A stretch of 39,263 bases of DNA from Holophagaceae bacterium (GCA_021286765.1 JAJTBS010000007.1:1-39263); one strand, 5' to 3'; numbered from the stretch's first letter, positions 1 to 8,659 are shown. Numbers and translations are program-made. Notes: a model not told the origin generated them from the letters alone.

Positions 1-1554
1 AGCATGGTGGACTCCGTGCTGCTGGTGGTGGACGCCTTCGACGGCCCCATGCCCCAGACCAAGTTCGTCACCCGCAAGGCCCTGGCCCTCGGCCTGCGGC
101 CCATCGTGGTCATCAACAAGGTGGACCGCCCCGGCGCCCGGCCCGTGTGGTCCCAGGACCAGGTCTTTGAACTGCTCATCGAGCTGGGCGCCACCGAGGA
201 GCAGCTGGATTTCCCCTGCGTCTTCGCCAGCGCGAAGATGGGCTACGCCATGCTGGACATGAACGACGCCAGCGAGACCCTGGATCCGCTCTTCGACACC
301 ATCGTCAAGCACTGCCCCCACCCCACCGGCAGCCCCGACGCGCCCCTGCAGATGCTCGTCACGCTCATGGACTGGAGCGACTTCGTGGGCCAGATCGGCA
401 TCGGCCGCATTGTGAACGGCCGCCTCAAGGTGGGCGACAGCGTGGCCCTGGTGAAGCGCGACGGCTCCATCCAGCCGCAGAAGATCACCCAGCTCTACGG
501 CTTCGAGGGCCTCACCCGCGTCCAGCTCCAGGAGGCCACCGCCGGTGAGATCGTGGCCATCGCGGGCATCTCGGACATCCGTGTGGGCGAGACCATCGCC
601 GATGCCGCCGATCCCCGGGCCCTGGCCTACGTCGACATCGACGAGCCCACCATCTCCATGATGTTCATGGTGAACAATGGACCCTTCGCCGGCCAGGACG
701 GCAAGCACGTCCAGAGCCGCCGCATCCGCGAGCGCCTCACGAAGGAGCTGCAGCACAATGTCGCTCTCCGGGTGGAGGACACCGACACCCCGGACTCCTT
801 CAAGGTGAGCGGCCGCGGCGAGCTGCACCTCTCCGTGCTCATCGAGACCATGCGCCGCGAGGGCTTCGAGCTCTGCGTGAGCCGCCCCGAGGTGATCCTG
901 CACACCGATCCCGTCACCGGCGAGAAACTGGAACCCTACGAGGACGTCACCATCGACATCCCCGAGGCCTACATGGGCGTGACCATGGAGCACATGGGCA
1001 ACCGCAAGGCTGAGATGCAGGACATGGGCAACGAGGGCGGCCGCCTGCGCCTCCACTTCAAGATCCCCAGCCGCGGCCTCATCGGCTTCCGCAGCGAGTT
1101 CATGACCGACACCCGGGGCGAGGGCATCCTCCACAGCCTTTTCAGCCACTACGGCCCCTACAAGGGCGAGCTGCCGGGCCGCAAGAACGGCGTGCTCATC
1201 AGCATGGAACAGTGTGAGTCCGTGGGCTTCGCGCTCATGAACCTCGAGGAACGCGGCGTCATCTTCATCCACCCGCAGACCAAGTGCTACGAGGGCATGA
1301 TCGTGGGCGAGCACGCCCGCGAGAACGACCTGGTGGTGAACGTGGCCAAGGGCAAGAAGCTGTCCAACATGCGCGCCAGCGGCAGCGACGAGGCCACCCG
1401 CCTCACCCCGCCCCGGGAGCACACCCTGGAGCAGGCCCTGGAATACATCGAGGCCGACGAGCTGGTGGAGGTCACCCCGAACTTCATCCGCATGCGCAAG
1501 CGCGTGCTGGATACCAACGACCGTAAGAAATCCGAGAAGCGGGCGGACGCCTAG
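1..1554 (+). CDS. typA: TypA/BipA ribosome-associated GTPase, 5'-truncated by window edge
   Basis: Translational GTPase of the EF-G-like family that binds 70S ribosomes and supports growth under stress and at low temperature. The reading frame is already open at base 1, and the first in-frame ATG (base 4) lies inside the G domain, so the start is outside the window; compared with the usual roughly 600 residues, about 90 N-terminal residues with the P-loop and switch I are missing. Visible from the ATG are the G4 motif NKVD (residues 38-41), followed by the TypA-typical RPGARP, and the G5 motif SAK (76-78). Then come domain II, the [14 protein letters not shown] block of domain III, the domain V block [14 protein letters not shown], and the C-terminal TypA signature [13 protein letters not shown]. 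It heads a plus-strand run, with the next gene 13 bases downstream. The identification is close to certain. Confidence 0.97.
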   Translation, partial: SMVDSVLLVVDAFDGPMPQTKFVTRKALALGLRPIVVINKVDRPGARPVWSQDQVFELLIELGATEEQLDFPCVFASAKMGYAMLDMNDASETLDPLFDTIVKHCPHPTGSPDAPLQMLVTLMDWSDFVGQIGIGRIVNGRLKVGDSVALVKRDGSIQPQKITQLYGFEGLTRVQLQEATAGEIVAIAGISDIRVGETIADAADPRALAYVDIDEPTISMMFMVNNGPFAGQDGKHVQSRRIRERLTKELQHNVALRVEDTDTPDSFKVSGRGELHLSVLIETMRREGFELCVSRPEVILHTDPVTGEKLEPYEDVTIDIPEAYMGVTMEHMGNRKAEMQDMGNEGGRLRLHFKIPSRGLIGFRSEFMTDTRGEGILHSLFSHYGPYKGELPGRKNGVLISMEQCESVGFALMNLEERGVIFIHPQTKCYEGMIVGEHARENDLVVNVAKGKKLSNMRASGSDEATRLTPPREHTLEQALEYIEADELVEVTPNFIRMRKRVLDTNDRKKSEKRADA

Positions 1555-1567
1555 CTCCATCAGGCCC

Positions 1568-2263
1568 ATGTCCCAGCCCTACCACGCCCCGCCGCGCGCC
1601 AGCTTTTTCCAGAAGCTTGGTCCGGGCGGGGCGGCTTCGCTGGGGCTGGCGCTCCTGTCCTTCCTGGGCCTCGCCGGGCTCCCCTGGCTGCTCCGGTTCC
1701 GGCAGGTGCTCCGGGGCGCTCACGGGGAGGAGCCGATCCCCGTGGACGCGATCCTCGTGCTCGGCCGCCGCCTGGACGGGGATCGCCTCACCCCCGTCTT
1801 CGAGGCCCGGCTGGCCCACGCGGAATCGCTCTGGCGCCAGGAGCTCGCGCCCCGCATCTTCGTGGCGGGAGGTACCACCGCCACTGCGACCCGCAGCGAG
1901 GCGGAAGCCGGCCGGGACTGGCTGTTGGAGCGGGGGCTTCCTGCCGGGGTCCTGCTGGTGGAGGACCGGAGCCAGCACACCCTCGAGAACCTGTTCAACG
2001 TCCGGGCCCTCATGCAGACCGAAGGCTGGCGCTCGCTGCTCCTGGTCTCGGATCCGCTGCACCTGGCCCGGGCACGGGCCACCGCCCTGGGGCTGGGGCT
2101 GGCGGTCCGCTGCAGCCCGGCCCGGAAGGCCCCGCCCATCCAAGGTTCCCTGGCCTGGTGGCGCCGGGCCGCCCTGGAGGGCTTTCTCCTGCACTGGTAT
2201 CACACGGGCATGCTCTACAGCCGCCTCCTCGGCCGCCGGGCCCAGCTGGAGCGGGTCACCTGA
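1568..2263 (+). CDS. YdcF/SanA-like DUF218 membrane protein
   Basis: A 231-residue protein of the DUF218 (YdcF/ElyC/SanA) family. Members are inner-membrane proteins linked to envelope integrity, and their biochemical activity is not settled. One hydrophobic segment lies at about residues 22-44, followed by the Rossmann-like domain: AILVLGRR (61-68), a GG followed by SEAEA (101-114), SQHTLEN (135-141) and SDPLHLARA (161-169), the four conserved blocks of the family. The ATG at 1568 gives the membrane segment a normal N-terminal position, although no strong Shine-Dalgarno sequence precedes it. It starts 13 bases after typA and is probably co-transcribed with it. The family call is firm; a precise role cannot be given. 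Confidence 0.85.
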   Translation: MSQPYHAPPRASFFQKLGPGGAASLGLALLSFLGLAGLPWLLRFRQVLRGAHGEEPIPVDAILVLGRRLDGDRLTPVFEARLAHAESLWRQELAPRIFVAGGTTATATRSEAEAGRDWLLERGLPAGVLLVEDRSQHTLENLFNVRALMQTEGWRSLLLVSDPLHLARARATALGLGLAVRCSPARKAPPIQGSLAWWRRAALEGFLLHWYHTGMLYSRLLGRRAQLERVT

Positions 2264-2351
2264 GGCCTTCCTGGTCCGGCCGGAGTTCATCCCCGGCAGC
2301 CCCGGGGCCGAAACGAGGGAGGCAGGGCAGCGGGTAAGGCACGGGGGAAGG

Positions 2352-3527
2352 GTGGGGCTCCAGCGGTTGAAACATCGGTATGCGAAGCGCTTCCAATCCG
2401 GGGGCGGCTCCCTGGATCGCCTGGCCGAGGCCATGCGGGTGCTCAACCAGTCCGGCGGCGCGGGGGATCCCTTCTTCCTGGCCCGGTGCCTGGACCTGCT
2501 GGCGGGCCACCTGGGAGCAGCCCAGACCACCCTCGTGATGATGAACGGCGACCTGCCCGAGACCCGCTGGTGGCACCCGGAACTGGAGGATGAGGAACCC
2601 CCTGCGGCGGTACCGTCCTTTTGCCAATGGCTGCTGGAGAACCCCGACCGGATCCTGGTGGTGAAGGACATGGACGAGGGGCCCCACGTGCCCTTCCTGG
2701 TGGACCGCAAGGCCATCCCCCACCGGGCTGCCCTCGGCTGTGCCCTGCGCCAGGGTGAGGGCGTGAAGGCCCTGCTCTTCGCCTTCTTCGAGGAGCCCCG
2801 GGCCTTCCCCCGCGCCGAGTTCGCCCTGCTGGACGCAGTGGCGGGCTTCATGGGCCGCGTGGTGGAGATCGAGGACCTGAAGCTCTCCCTCCACCGCCTG
2901 GAGGAGTCCCTGGCCATCACCCGGGCCGTCATGGAGGACAGCTCCATCCGCGACGCCGAGACGGACCTGCCCAACCTCCGCTACCTCGAAGTCTGGCAGC
3001 GGGCCCTGCTGGGCTCGGAGCAGCGGCCCGAGAGCCTCGTGGTGGCCGAGTTCCACCTGGGCCTGCGGGGCCGCAAGGAGGCGGCGCGGCTGCTCAAGGC
3101 CGCCGAGGGCGTGCGGGCCGGGGACCTGGTGGTGCGGGCCGGCCCCGGACGCTTCCTGGTCATCTTCCAGCGCACCCCCCGCAGCGTGGCCCACATCCTC
3201 CTGCTGCGCCTCCGCATGCAGCTGGGCGGCGTGCCCATGGGTGCCACCCTGTGGCTGCCCGGCCGAGAAGGCCAGGGCCTGGGCGCCTGCCAGCCCCGGC
3301 TCGACGCCGCCCTGGCCGAGAGCCGGGCCCTGGAGCCGCCAGCTCTCGTGTGGAACCTGCCCGAGGGCGCGCCCGAGGAACCGGCGCCGGCCCGGAAGCC
3401 AGCCCGGCGCCAGCCCTCCGAACCCCAGCCCTGGCAGCCCATGCAGCTGCAGGCCCCCAGGCCCCCTGTCCGGGGCCGCAGCCCGGCGGCTCCTCCGGCG
3501 GGCGGTTCCTCCGACGATGGGGACTGA
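2352..3527 (+). CDS. GAF-like protein with degenerate GGDEF domain
   Basis: This frame is open far upstream, but that part is antisense-quality shadow over the DUF218 gene. I place the start at GTG 2352, with a purine-rich GGGGGA five bases upstream; TTG 2367 is an alternative. The 391-residue product has a GAF-like sensor region (about 35-175), a helical linker (175-200) and a GGDEF-like fold (about 200-328). The D-x-LTGLPN hallmark survives as DAETDLPNLRYLE (201-213). The catalytic loop that should read GGDEF is AGPGRF (263-268), so the metal-binding acidic residues are gone and diguanylate cyclase activity is unlikely. The tail (335-391) is rich in Pro, Ala and Arg and looks disordered. 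It is probably a signalling or scaffold protein in the typA-rsmI run. The domain call is by eye from conserved blocks. Confidence 0.68.
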   Translation: MGLQRLKHRYAKRFQSGGGSLDRLAEAMRVLNQSGGAGDPFFLARCLDLLAGHLGAAQTTLVMMNGDLPETRWWHPELEDEEPPAAVPSFCQWLLENPDRILVVKDMDEGPHVPFLVDRKAIPHRAALGCALRQGEGVKALLFAFFEEPRAFPRAEFALLDAVAGFMGRVVEIEDLKLSLHRLEESLAITRAVMEDSSIRDAETDLPNLRYLEVWQRALLGSEQRPESLVVAEFHLGLRGRKEAARLLKAAEGVRAGDLVVRAGPGRFLVIFQRTPRSVAHILLLRLRMQLGGVPMGATLWLPGREGQGLGACQPRLDAALAESRALEPPALVWNLPEGAPEEPAPARKPARRQPSEPQPWQPMQLQAPRPPVRGRSPAAPPAGGSSDDGD

Positions 3528-3547
3528 GCCTGCCAGACTGAAGGGCT

Positions 3548-4396
3548 ATGACTGGCCACCTGATCCTCGTTCCCACGCCCATCGGCAATCTCGGCGACCT
3601 CACGGACCGTGCCAAGGAGGCCCTGGCCGGGGCCGACTTGGTGGCCTGCGAGGATACGCGGCGCACCGGCGGCCTCCTGAAGCACTTGGAGATCGACAAG
3701 CCCCTGCTGCGTTTCGACGACCACGCTGGCGCCGCGGCCTTCGAGCGGCTGGGCCTCGAGCTGGGCTCAGGCCGCACCGTGGCCTACTGCAGCGATGCGG
3801 GCATGCCCGGCATCAACGATCCGGGCTTCGAGATCGCCCGGGTGGCGCGGGCCGCGGGGGCCAAGGTTACGGTGCTGCCCGGTGCTTCCGCGGTGCTGCT
3901 GGCGGTGGTGGCCTCAGGCCTGCCCTGCCACGCCTTCAGCTTCTGGGGCTACCTGCCCAACCGCAGCGAGCCGCGGCGCACTATGCTGAAGAAGCTCGGT
4001 GCCGAGGAGGAGACCGTGGTGGTTTTCGAGACACCCCACCGCATCCACGAAACCCTGTCGGACCTGGAAGAGCTGCTGCCGGACCGGGAGATGGCCCTGG
4101 GCCGCGAGCTGACCAAGCTGCATGAGACCTGGTACCGCGGCACCCCCGCCCAGGTGAAGGCCGAGCTGGGCCGCGAGGACCGGGGCGAGATGGTGCTGGT
4201 GCTGGCCGGCGCCGGCGCCAAGCGGGTGGTGACGGACGTCGACGCCACCTTCGACGGCGATCTACCGGACTGGGCCAGGACCTACCTCGCCGCTGCCCGG
4301 GAGGGCGGCATGACCCTGCGCGAAGCCGTCAAGCCCCTGGCCAAGCACCTGGGCATCAGCGCCTCGGATCTCTACCGCATCGCGGCAGAACGGTAA
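3548..4396 (+). CDS. rsmI: 16S rRNA (cytidine-1402-2'-O)-methyltransferase RsmI
   Basis: SAM-dependent tetrapyrrole-methylase-fold enzyme that 2'-O-methylates C1402 in the 16S rRNA decoding centre. The 282 residues match the family's usual length. Signatures are VPTPIGNLGDLT (8-19), the ACEDTRRT block (33-40), SDAGMPGINDPG (82-93), the SAM-site LPGASA, and FETPHR in the central part. The C-terminal 50 residues form the small helical domain seen in RsmI (LREAVKPLAKHLGISASDLYR). The start at 3548 is preceded by GAAGGG. It lies 20 bases after the GAF/GGDEF gene and closes the plus-strand run; the next gene is convergent. Identification is secure. Confidence 0.96.
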   Translation: MTGHLILVPTPIGNLGDLTDRAKEALAGADLVACEDTRRTGGLLKHLEIDKPLLRFDDHAGAAAFERLGLELGSGRTVAYCSDAGMPGINDPGFEIARVARAAGAKVTVLPGASAVLLAVVASGLPCHAFSFWGYLPNRSEPRRTMLKKLGAEEETVVVFETPHRIHETLSDLEELLPDREMALGRELTKLHETWYRGTPAQVKAELGREDRGEMVLVLAGAGAKRVVTDVDATFDGDLPDWARTYLAAAREGGMTLREAVKPLAKHLGISASDLYRIAAER

Positions 4397-4481
4397 CGAC
4401 GCCCGCCACGCCTGGGCCGGCAGAGGAACACCCGTGGGCGGTTGGGATCACCGCGGCCCGGGTTGGGACCGAGGCAAGGCG

Positions 4482-4769
4482 CTATCGGCCATGGGAGACC
4501 TGCAACACCTTGCCATCCGCGTAGGCGATGCGCGCCTCGGGCGTACCGCCGCGAACGCGTCGGCTGGGGAGCGTACCGAAAACGATCCAGACGTTCCCCT
4601 TGTCGACCGCGCGGTAGGGCTCGAACTGGGCAACATAGCCCTTGCCGAATTTGGCGATGAGCGCCGGTCGAGCGATCTCAACCGCTGCCTTCTCGTTCTG
4701 CACCGGCGTTCCGGCGCTCAGAACCGAACACGCCAGCGAGACGAAGAGTGTGGGTACCTGGAGGTTCAT
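4482..4769 (-). CDS. Small exported NTF2-fold immunity-like protein
   Basis: A 95-residue protein in a frame that stays open further upstream as shadow of the MFS gene; I choose the ATG at 4769 because it starts a good signal peptide (MNLQVPTLFVSLACSVLSAG). The mature part has the pattern AVEIARPALIAKFGK, then NVWIVFGTLP, then GGTPEARIAYADGKVLQVSHGR. This resembles the NTF2-fold immunity family (Pfam Imm-NTF2-2), whose members end in a conserved I-x-x-x-G-x-I/V-L-x-I/V-S/G-H block. Proteins of that type were predicted as immunity factors of polymorphic toxins. No toxin gene lies next to it, so it may be an orphan or a housekeeping relative. It faces rsmI tail to tail and is divergent from the MFS gene. 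Confidence 0.68.
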   Translation of the reverse strand: MNLQVPTLFVSLACSVLSAGTPVQNEKAAVEIARPALIAKFGKGYVAQFEPYRAVDKGNVWIVFGTLPSRRVRGGTPEARIAYADGKVLQVSHGR

Positions 4770-4911
4770 CCGGAGGCCTGGCTTGGCAGTGGGCACGATG
4801 ACCTGGGTTGGGCCTCCATCATATCCCTCGGCGAAAGGGGGAGCTTTCGAGGCGTGGGGGATTCCCCGTTTCCGGGTTCCGCCCCTGCTCTTCCTGTCCG
4901 ACAGTGGTTCC

Positions 4912-6075
4912 ATGGCGGACCGCGACCCCCTTCTCCGGCTCCAGTGGCTGGTCTTCGCGCTGCTGGGGGCGGTGTTCACCACGGTGTACATCCCCCAGCC
5001 GGTGCTGCCGGTGCTGCGGACGCAGTTCGGGGTGACGGAGGGGGCGGCCTCGCTGACCGTGTCGGCGGTGGTGATGGGCATCGCCCTGGCCAACCTGCCC
5101 TTCGGGGCCCTGGCCGATCGCCTGCCCATCCGGCCCATCCTGCTGGCGGGCGGGCTGGTCATCGCGGCGGCAGGGCTGGCTTCGGCCCTGGCGCCCAGCC
5201 TGTCGCTGCTGGTGGCCGCCCGCTTCGTCCAGGGCCTGTTCATCCCCGCGCTTACCACCTGCCTGGTGGCCTACCTGGCGCGGGTGATGCTGGCCGAGCG
5301 GCTGAACGTGGTGATGGGCTCCTATGTCTCGGCCACCGTGGTGGGCGGCCTTTCGGGCCGCCTCATCGGCGGCTTCCTGCTGCCCGCAGCGCACTGGCGC
5401 TGGGCCTTTTTCGCCGCCTCGGCCCTGCTGCTGGGCGCCACCCTGGCCGCCCACGCGGGCCTGCCCCCGGAGGCGGAGCACGGCCGTGGCGCGCGCGAGA
5501 CCGTGCGCTTCCGCGACGTGCTGCTCCGCCACGACCTGTTCCGCCTCTACTGCGTCGGCGGCGGCGCCTTCTTCGTGTTCTCGTCGGTGTTCAACTACCT
5601 GCCCTTCTACCTGCATGGCAGCCCCTTCCACTGGTCCACCCGGGCCGTGACGCTTCTCTACCTTTCGTACATCGTGGGCGTGGTCATGGGCCCCCTGGCG
5701 GGTCGGCTCAGCAACCGGGTGGGCAACGGCACCGCCATGGTGCTGGGGGCTCTCGTGTTCGGGGTGGGGCTGGCGGTGACGCTCATCCCCAAAGGCTGGG
5801 CCATGGCCCTGGCCCTGGGCCTGGTCTGCGCGGGCTTCTTCACCCTGCACGCCTCGGCCGCAGGCGCCCTCAACCGCCAACTCAGCGCGGGGCGCGGCCG
5901 AGCCAACGCCTTCTACGTGCTCTTCTACTACCTGGGCGGCGCCGCGGGCATCACCCTCAGCGGCCATGCCTATCAGGCCGGCGGCTGGCAGGGCGTGGTT
6001 GCCTTGGCGGCCTTTGTCCTGCTGGTGCCGCTGAGCACCGGGGCCATGGAGATGCAGGCGGGGCGCCGCGTCTGA
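4912..6075 (+). CDS. MFS exporter, YnfM-like
   Basis: A 387-residue major facilitator superfamily permease with about twelve hydrophobic segments, in the size range of drug/proton antiporter-type members. The frame is open upstream, but that part is shadow of the small exported protein on the other strand. ATG 4912 (MADRDPLLRLQWLVF) puts the first membrane helix directly after a short cytoplasmic tail. The loop between helices 2 and 3 carries GALADRLPIRP, the MFS motif A region, and FVQGLFIPALTT follows in helix 4. The closest family by sequence character is E. coli YnfM; the substrate is unknown. Its stop lies three bases from the stop of the NuoE-like relic on the other strand. Confidence 0.88.
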   Translation: MADRDPLLRLQWLVFALLGAVFTTVYIPQPVLPVLRTQFGVTEGAASLTVSAVVMGIALANLPFGALADRLPIRPILLAGGLVIAAAGLASALAPSLSLLVAARFVQGLFIPALTTCLVAYLARVMLAERLNVVMGSYVSATVVGGLSGRLIGGFLLPAAHWRWAFFAASALLLGATLAAHAGLPPEAEHGRGARETVRFRDVLLRHDLFRLYCVGGGAFFVFSSVFNYLPFYLHGSPFHWSTRAVTLLYLSYIVGVVMGPLAGRLSNRVGNGTAMVLGALVFGVGLAVTLIPKGWAMALALGLVCAGFFTLHASAAGALNRQLSAGRGRANAFYVLFYYLGGAAGITLSGHAYQAGGWQGVVALAAFVLLVPLSTGAMEMQAGRRV

Positions 6076-6078
6076 CGG

Positions 6079-6240
6079 CTACCTGCCCTCACCGGGCGTG
6101 GTGCCGACCAGCTCCTCGGCGGCGCGGGCGAGGTAGGTTTCCAACAGAGCGGGCACTTGGCTGGGGCTGAGGGGGCCGTGCCCCTCGTCCCCGATCATCA
6201 CGACGGGGGCGAGGCCGCAGGTGCCGACGCAAGGGTGGTC
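6079..6240 (-). pseudogene. C-terminal relic of a NuoE/HydC-type [2Fe-2S] protein
   Basis: Minus-strand reading from 6240 to a TAG at 6081-6079 gives 53 codons: DHPCVGTCGLAPVVMIGDEG, then HGPLSPSQVPALLETYLARA, then a short tail. C-x3-C followed by GLAPVVMIGDE and HGPLSP is the C-terminal half of the thioredoxin-fold [2Fe-2S] ferredoxin domain shared by NuoE, HoxE and the HydC subunit of trimeric [FeFe] hydrogenases. The first cysteine pair (C-x4-C) and about 100 N-terminal residues are missing. A TGA (6243-6241) sits immediately upstream in frame and there is no start codon or ribosome site. The upstream overlapping frame reads GDLETTL just before the cysteines, so a single-base shift would restore a few more residues, but no first cysteine pair follows. 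It lies 93 bases downstream of hydE on the same strand, so I read it as a decayed hydrogenase subunit gene. Confidence 0.7.
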
Positions 6241-6315
6241 TCAAGGTCACCCGGCGGCGGCTCAGGGGGGGAGGGTTTGCCGCACGCCGGGCTAGCAACT
6301 GCACGAGCATTTTGT

Positions 6316-6344
6316 CCATTGATGACCGATTGGTCAGTGATTGG
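6316..6344. repeat. Imperfect inverted repeat at the hydE 3' end
   Basis: CCATTGATGACC, spacer GATT, then GGTCAGTGATTGG: the inner five base pairs (TGACC/GGTCA) are perfect and the outer CCA/TGG ends match, with mismatches and one extra base between. It overlaps the hydE stop codon, inside a patch visibly richer in A and T than its surroundings. It could act as a weak terminator or processing hairpin, or mark the join left by deletion of hydrogenase genes. There is no T-run on either side. Confidence 0.35.
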
Positions 6345-7443
6345 AATCACATGAGACAGCATCTTCGTGCAGGGCCCTCTTCCGCCCTCCGGGGCCTTTG
6401 GCCACTGTCCGGCCGATGGCGTGGAGACGGCCCTCCAGACATCCCTGGCAAGCCGCGGGTGATTCGCCGAGGCAGGCCTTCCCGGGATAGATTTCGTACA
6501 GGGCCCGGAGGTGCAGCGGCGTGACGTTGGGCATGACCACATTCGCGCCGCGCATGAGGGCAAGCTCGCGGCCCTGGGTGCGATCCAGGGTGGCCAGGGC
6601 CGTGGTGCTCGGGATGTTCGCGTCAGGACAGGCGAGGCGCGTGAGGGCCACGGCCTTGAGGGTGGTCAGCTCATCGTTGGGAACCTGCTGATCCGCCGGG
6701 GCCAGGAAGGCCACGGAGCCGTGGCCTCCGAGGGGCGTCCGCGGGCTGGGAAGGAAGGGGCCCATGCCGATCATGTCCATGTCGAAGTCGCGGAAACGCA
6801 GGATGTCGAAGGCTAGGGAATCCCAGGTCTGGCCGGGAATGCCCACCATCACGCCGGTGCCGATCTCGTAGCCCATGCCGCGCATGCGCGTGAGCTGGGC
6901 GAGGCGGTCGCTGGGAATGCCGGGCAGGTCCGGATGGATGCGCCGGTAGAGCTGGGGATCGCTGGTCTCGAAGCGGAGCAGGTAGCGGTCTGCGCCGGCC
7001 TCCTTCCAGGCGAGCAGGTCGTCATCGCAGCGCTCGCCCAGGGACAGCGTGATGGCGAGAGGCGTCTCCTGCTTGATGGCGCGGATCACGCCGGCGATGA
7101 AGGTCCGGGTGAGGCCAGGATCTTCGCCGCCCTGGAGCACCACGCTGCCGTAGCCGAGCCGCACGGCTTCGCGGGCGCAGGCTAGGATCTCGCCGGCCTC
7201 CATGCGGTACCGCTCCAGCCCGGTGGAAGGGGCCCGCAGGCCGCAGTACAGGCAGTGGCGGAGGCAGTGGTTCGAGATCTCGACGAGGCCCCGGAGGTGG
7301 ACTGCCTCTCCCACGCGGGCCTGGCGGATGCGGTCGGCCTCAGACCAAAGCCGCTGCAGGGCCTCCGGGTCCGGGTCCATCAGCCAGGCTTTCACGCCGG
7401 CATGGTCGAGGCAGAAGCTGCGGGGCTCAGGCCTGGAGGGCAT
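6334..7443 (-). CDS. hydE: [FeFe]-hydrogenase maturase HydE (radical SAM)
   Basis: Radical SAM enzyme of H-cluster assembly; with HydG and HydF it builds the 2Fe subcluster, and it processes the HydG-derived Fe-CO-CN-cysteine complex. The 369 residues include the radical SAM triad C60-x3-C64-x2-C67 (HCLRHCLYC). The accessory cluster ligands C324-x7-C332-x2-C335 match the spacing of the second cluster site in characterised HydE. VVLQGGEDP (101-109) and the PNVTPLHLRALYEIYPGK block are also HydE-like; biotin synthase and PylB are the nearest alternatives and lack the C-terminal triad. The ATG at 7443 has CAGGA eight bases upstream and overlaps the end of hydF by 17 bases, implying coupled translation. 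It is the last gene of the hydG-hydF-hydE operon. Confidence 0.93.
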   Translation of the reverse strand: MPSRPEPRSFCLDHAGVKAWLMDPDPEALQRLWSEADRIRQARVGEAVHLRGLVEISNHCLRHCLYCGLRAPSTGLERYRMEAGEILACAREAVRLGYGSVVLQGGEDPGLTRTFIAGVIRAIKQETPLAITLSLGERCDDDLLAWKEAGADRYLLRFETSDPQLYRRIHPDLPGIPSDRLAQLTRMRGMGYEIGTGVMVGIPGQTWDSLAFDILRFRDFDMDMIGMGPFLPSPRTPLGGHGSVAFLAPADQQVPNDELTTLKAVALTRLACPDANIPSTTALATLDRTQGRELALMRGANVVMPNVTPLHLRALYEIYPGKACLGESPAACQGCLEGRLHAIGRTVAKGPGGRKRALHEDAVSCDSNH

Positions 7444-8659
7444 GCAGATCGTCCTGAACTTCGGGGAAGGGGTGGAGGGCCCTGGGGAGGATGCCCAGGG
7501 AATGGGCGATGGCGAGCCCGTAGTTGGTGATGGGCACGCCCGCGGCCTGGCAGCGGTGGATGCGGGACAGCATCTCGCGGCGGTTCCCCATGCAGTTGCC
7601 GCAGTGCACCACCAGCTTGTAGGGCGACAGATCTGTGGGGAACTCCCGGCCCTGGACGGTGTCGAAGCGCAGCGGGGCGCCCACTTTCTGATCCAGCCAG
7701 CGGGGCAGCTTCACGCGGCCGATGTCCTCGGCGGTGGGGTGGTGGGTGCAGCCCTCTGCCACCAGCACCCGGTCCCCTTCACGCAGTTCCTCGATGGCCA
7801 GGGTGCCGCGCACCTGGGTCACCAGGTCGCCCTGGAACCGGCTCATGAGGATGCTGAAGGAGGTCATGGGCACCGAGTCGGGAACATCCATGGCCACCGA
7901 CTGGAAGGCCTGGGAATCCGTGACCACCAGGGCCGGCAGGCGCTTCAGGGCGAACAGGGCACGGGACAGATCCCGCGCCTGCACCACCAGTGCGAGGCCC
8001 GCGCCATCCAGGACATCACGCACGGCCATGACCTGGGGCAGGATCAGGCGGCCCTTGGGAGCGGAGCTGTCGATGGGCATGACCAGCACGGCGACTTCGC
8101 CGGGCGGCACCAGGTCCGCCAACAGGCGGTGGGAGTCGAAGTGCCCCTCGGGGGCGGCGCGCAGGAGGGCCTCGCGCAGGTGGTCGATGCCATGCCCGCT
8201 GAGGGCGGAGACTGGCACCACGGTGGTGTCTCCGAGGTCAGGCAGGGACTTTGAGACGCGCAGGTCGGACTTGTTGAGGGCTACCACGGTGGGGATGTTC
8301 CGGGCCTTCAGGTCCGCGAGGAACTCCGTTTCGAAGGTTTCCCACTTGCCACGCTCGGCCACGAGGATGGCGAGGTCCACCCGGTCCAGGGCAGCCCGGG
8401 AACGGCCGGAGCGCGCGTCGCCCAGGGTGCCTTCATCATCGAGACCGGCGGTGTCCACGAAGAGCACGGGGCCCAGGGGCAGCAGCTCCATGGGCTTCTC
8501 CACCGGATCCGTGGTGGTGCCTGGCTGGGGCGAGACGATGGAGACCTGCTGACGGGTCAGGGCGTTCAGCAGGGAGGACTTCCCCACATTGCGCCGACCG
8601 AAGAGGCCGATGTGCAGGCGCAGGTTCCGGGGTGCGGGCCTCATCTCAGCAGAACACAT
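7427..8659 (-). CDS. hydF: [FeFe]-hydrogenase maturation GTPase/scaffold HydF
   Basis: GTPase and [4Fe-4S] scaffold that carries the 2Fe precursor and delivers it to HydA. The 410 residues divide into a small GTPase domain (about 14-170), a dimerisation domain (about 175-265) and an Fe-S domain (about 270-400). Visible motifs are the P-loop GRRNVGKS (21-28), DTAG (69-72) and NKSD (129-132). The cluster signature is C304-x-H306, then H352-C353-x2-C356, the canonical CxHx(about 45)HCxxC. The ATG at 8659 has AGGAG with good spacing; a second ATG at 8644 is possible but has no better site. It overlaps hydG by 14 bases and hydE by 17, so the three products are probably made in balanced amounts. 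Confidence 0.96.
   Translation of the reverse strand: MCSAEMRPAPRNLRLHIGLFGRRNVGKSSLLNALTRQQVSIVSPQPGTTTDPVEKPMELLPLGPVLFVDTAGLDDEGTLGDARSGRSRAALDRVDLAILVAERGKWETFETEFLADLKARNIPTVVALNKSDLRVSKSLPDLGDTTVVPVSALSGHGIDHLREALLRAAPEGHFDSHRLLADLVPPGEVAVLVMPIDSSAPKGRLILPQVMAVRDVLDGAGLALVVQARDLSRALFALKRLPALVVTDSQAFQSVAMDVPDSVPMTSFSILMSRFQGDLVTQVRGTLAIEELREGDRVLVAEGCTHHPTAEDIGRVKLPRWLDQKVGAPLRFDTVQGREFPTDLSPYKLVVHCGNCMGNRREMLSRIHRCQAAGVPITNYGLAIAHSLGILPRALHPFPEVQDDLHALQA

Noticed and set aside
1484..2974. 496-codon minus-strand frame across the YdcF-like and GAF genes
   Set aside because: It spans the boundary of two plus-strand genes with recognisable domains and itself has only low-complexity Arg/Ser/Pro/Gly sequence.
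4434..6170. 578-codon plus-strand frame overlapping the MFS gene in another frame
   Set aside because: The product is Gly/Pro/Arg low-complexity; the MFS frame has hydrophobic helices and family motifs.
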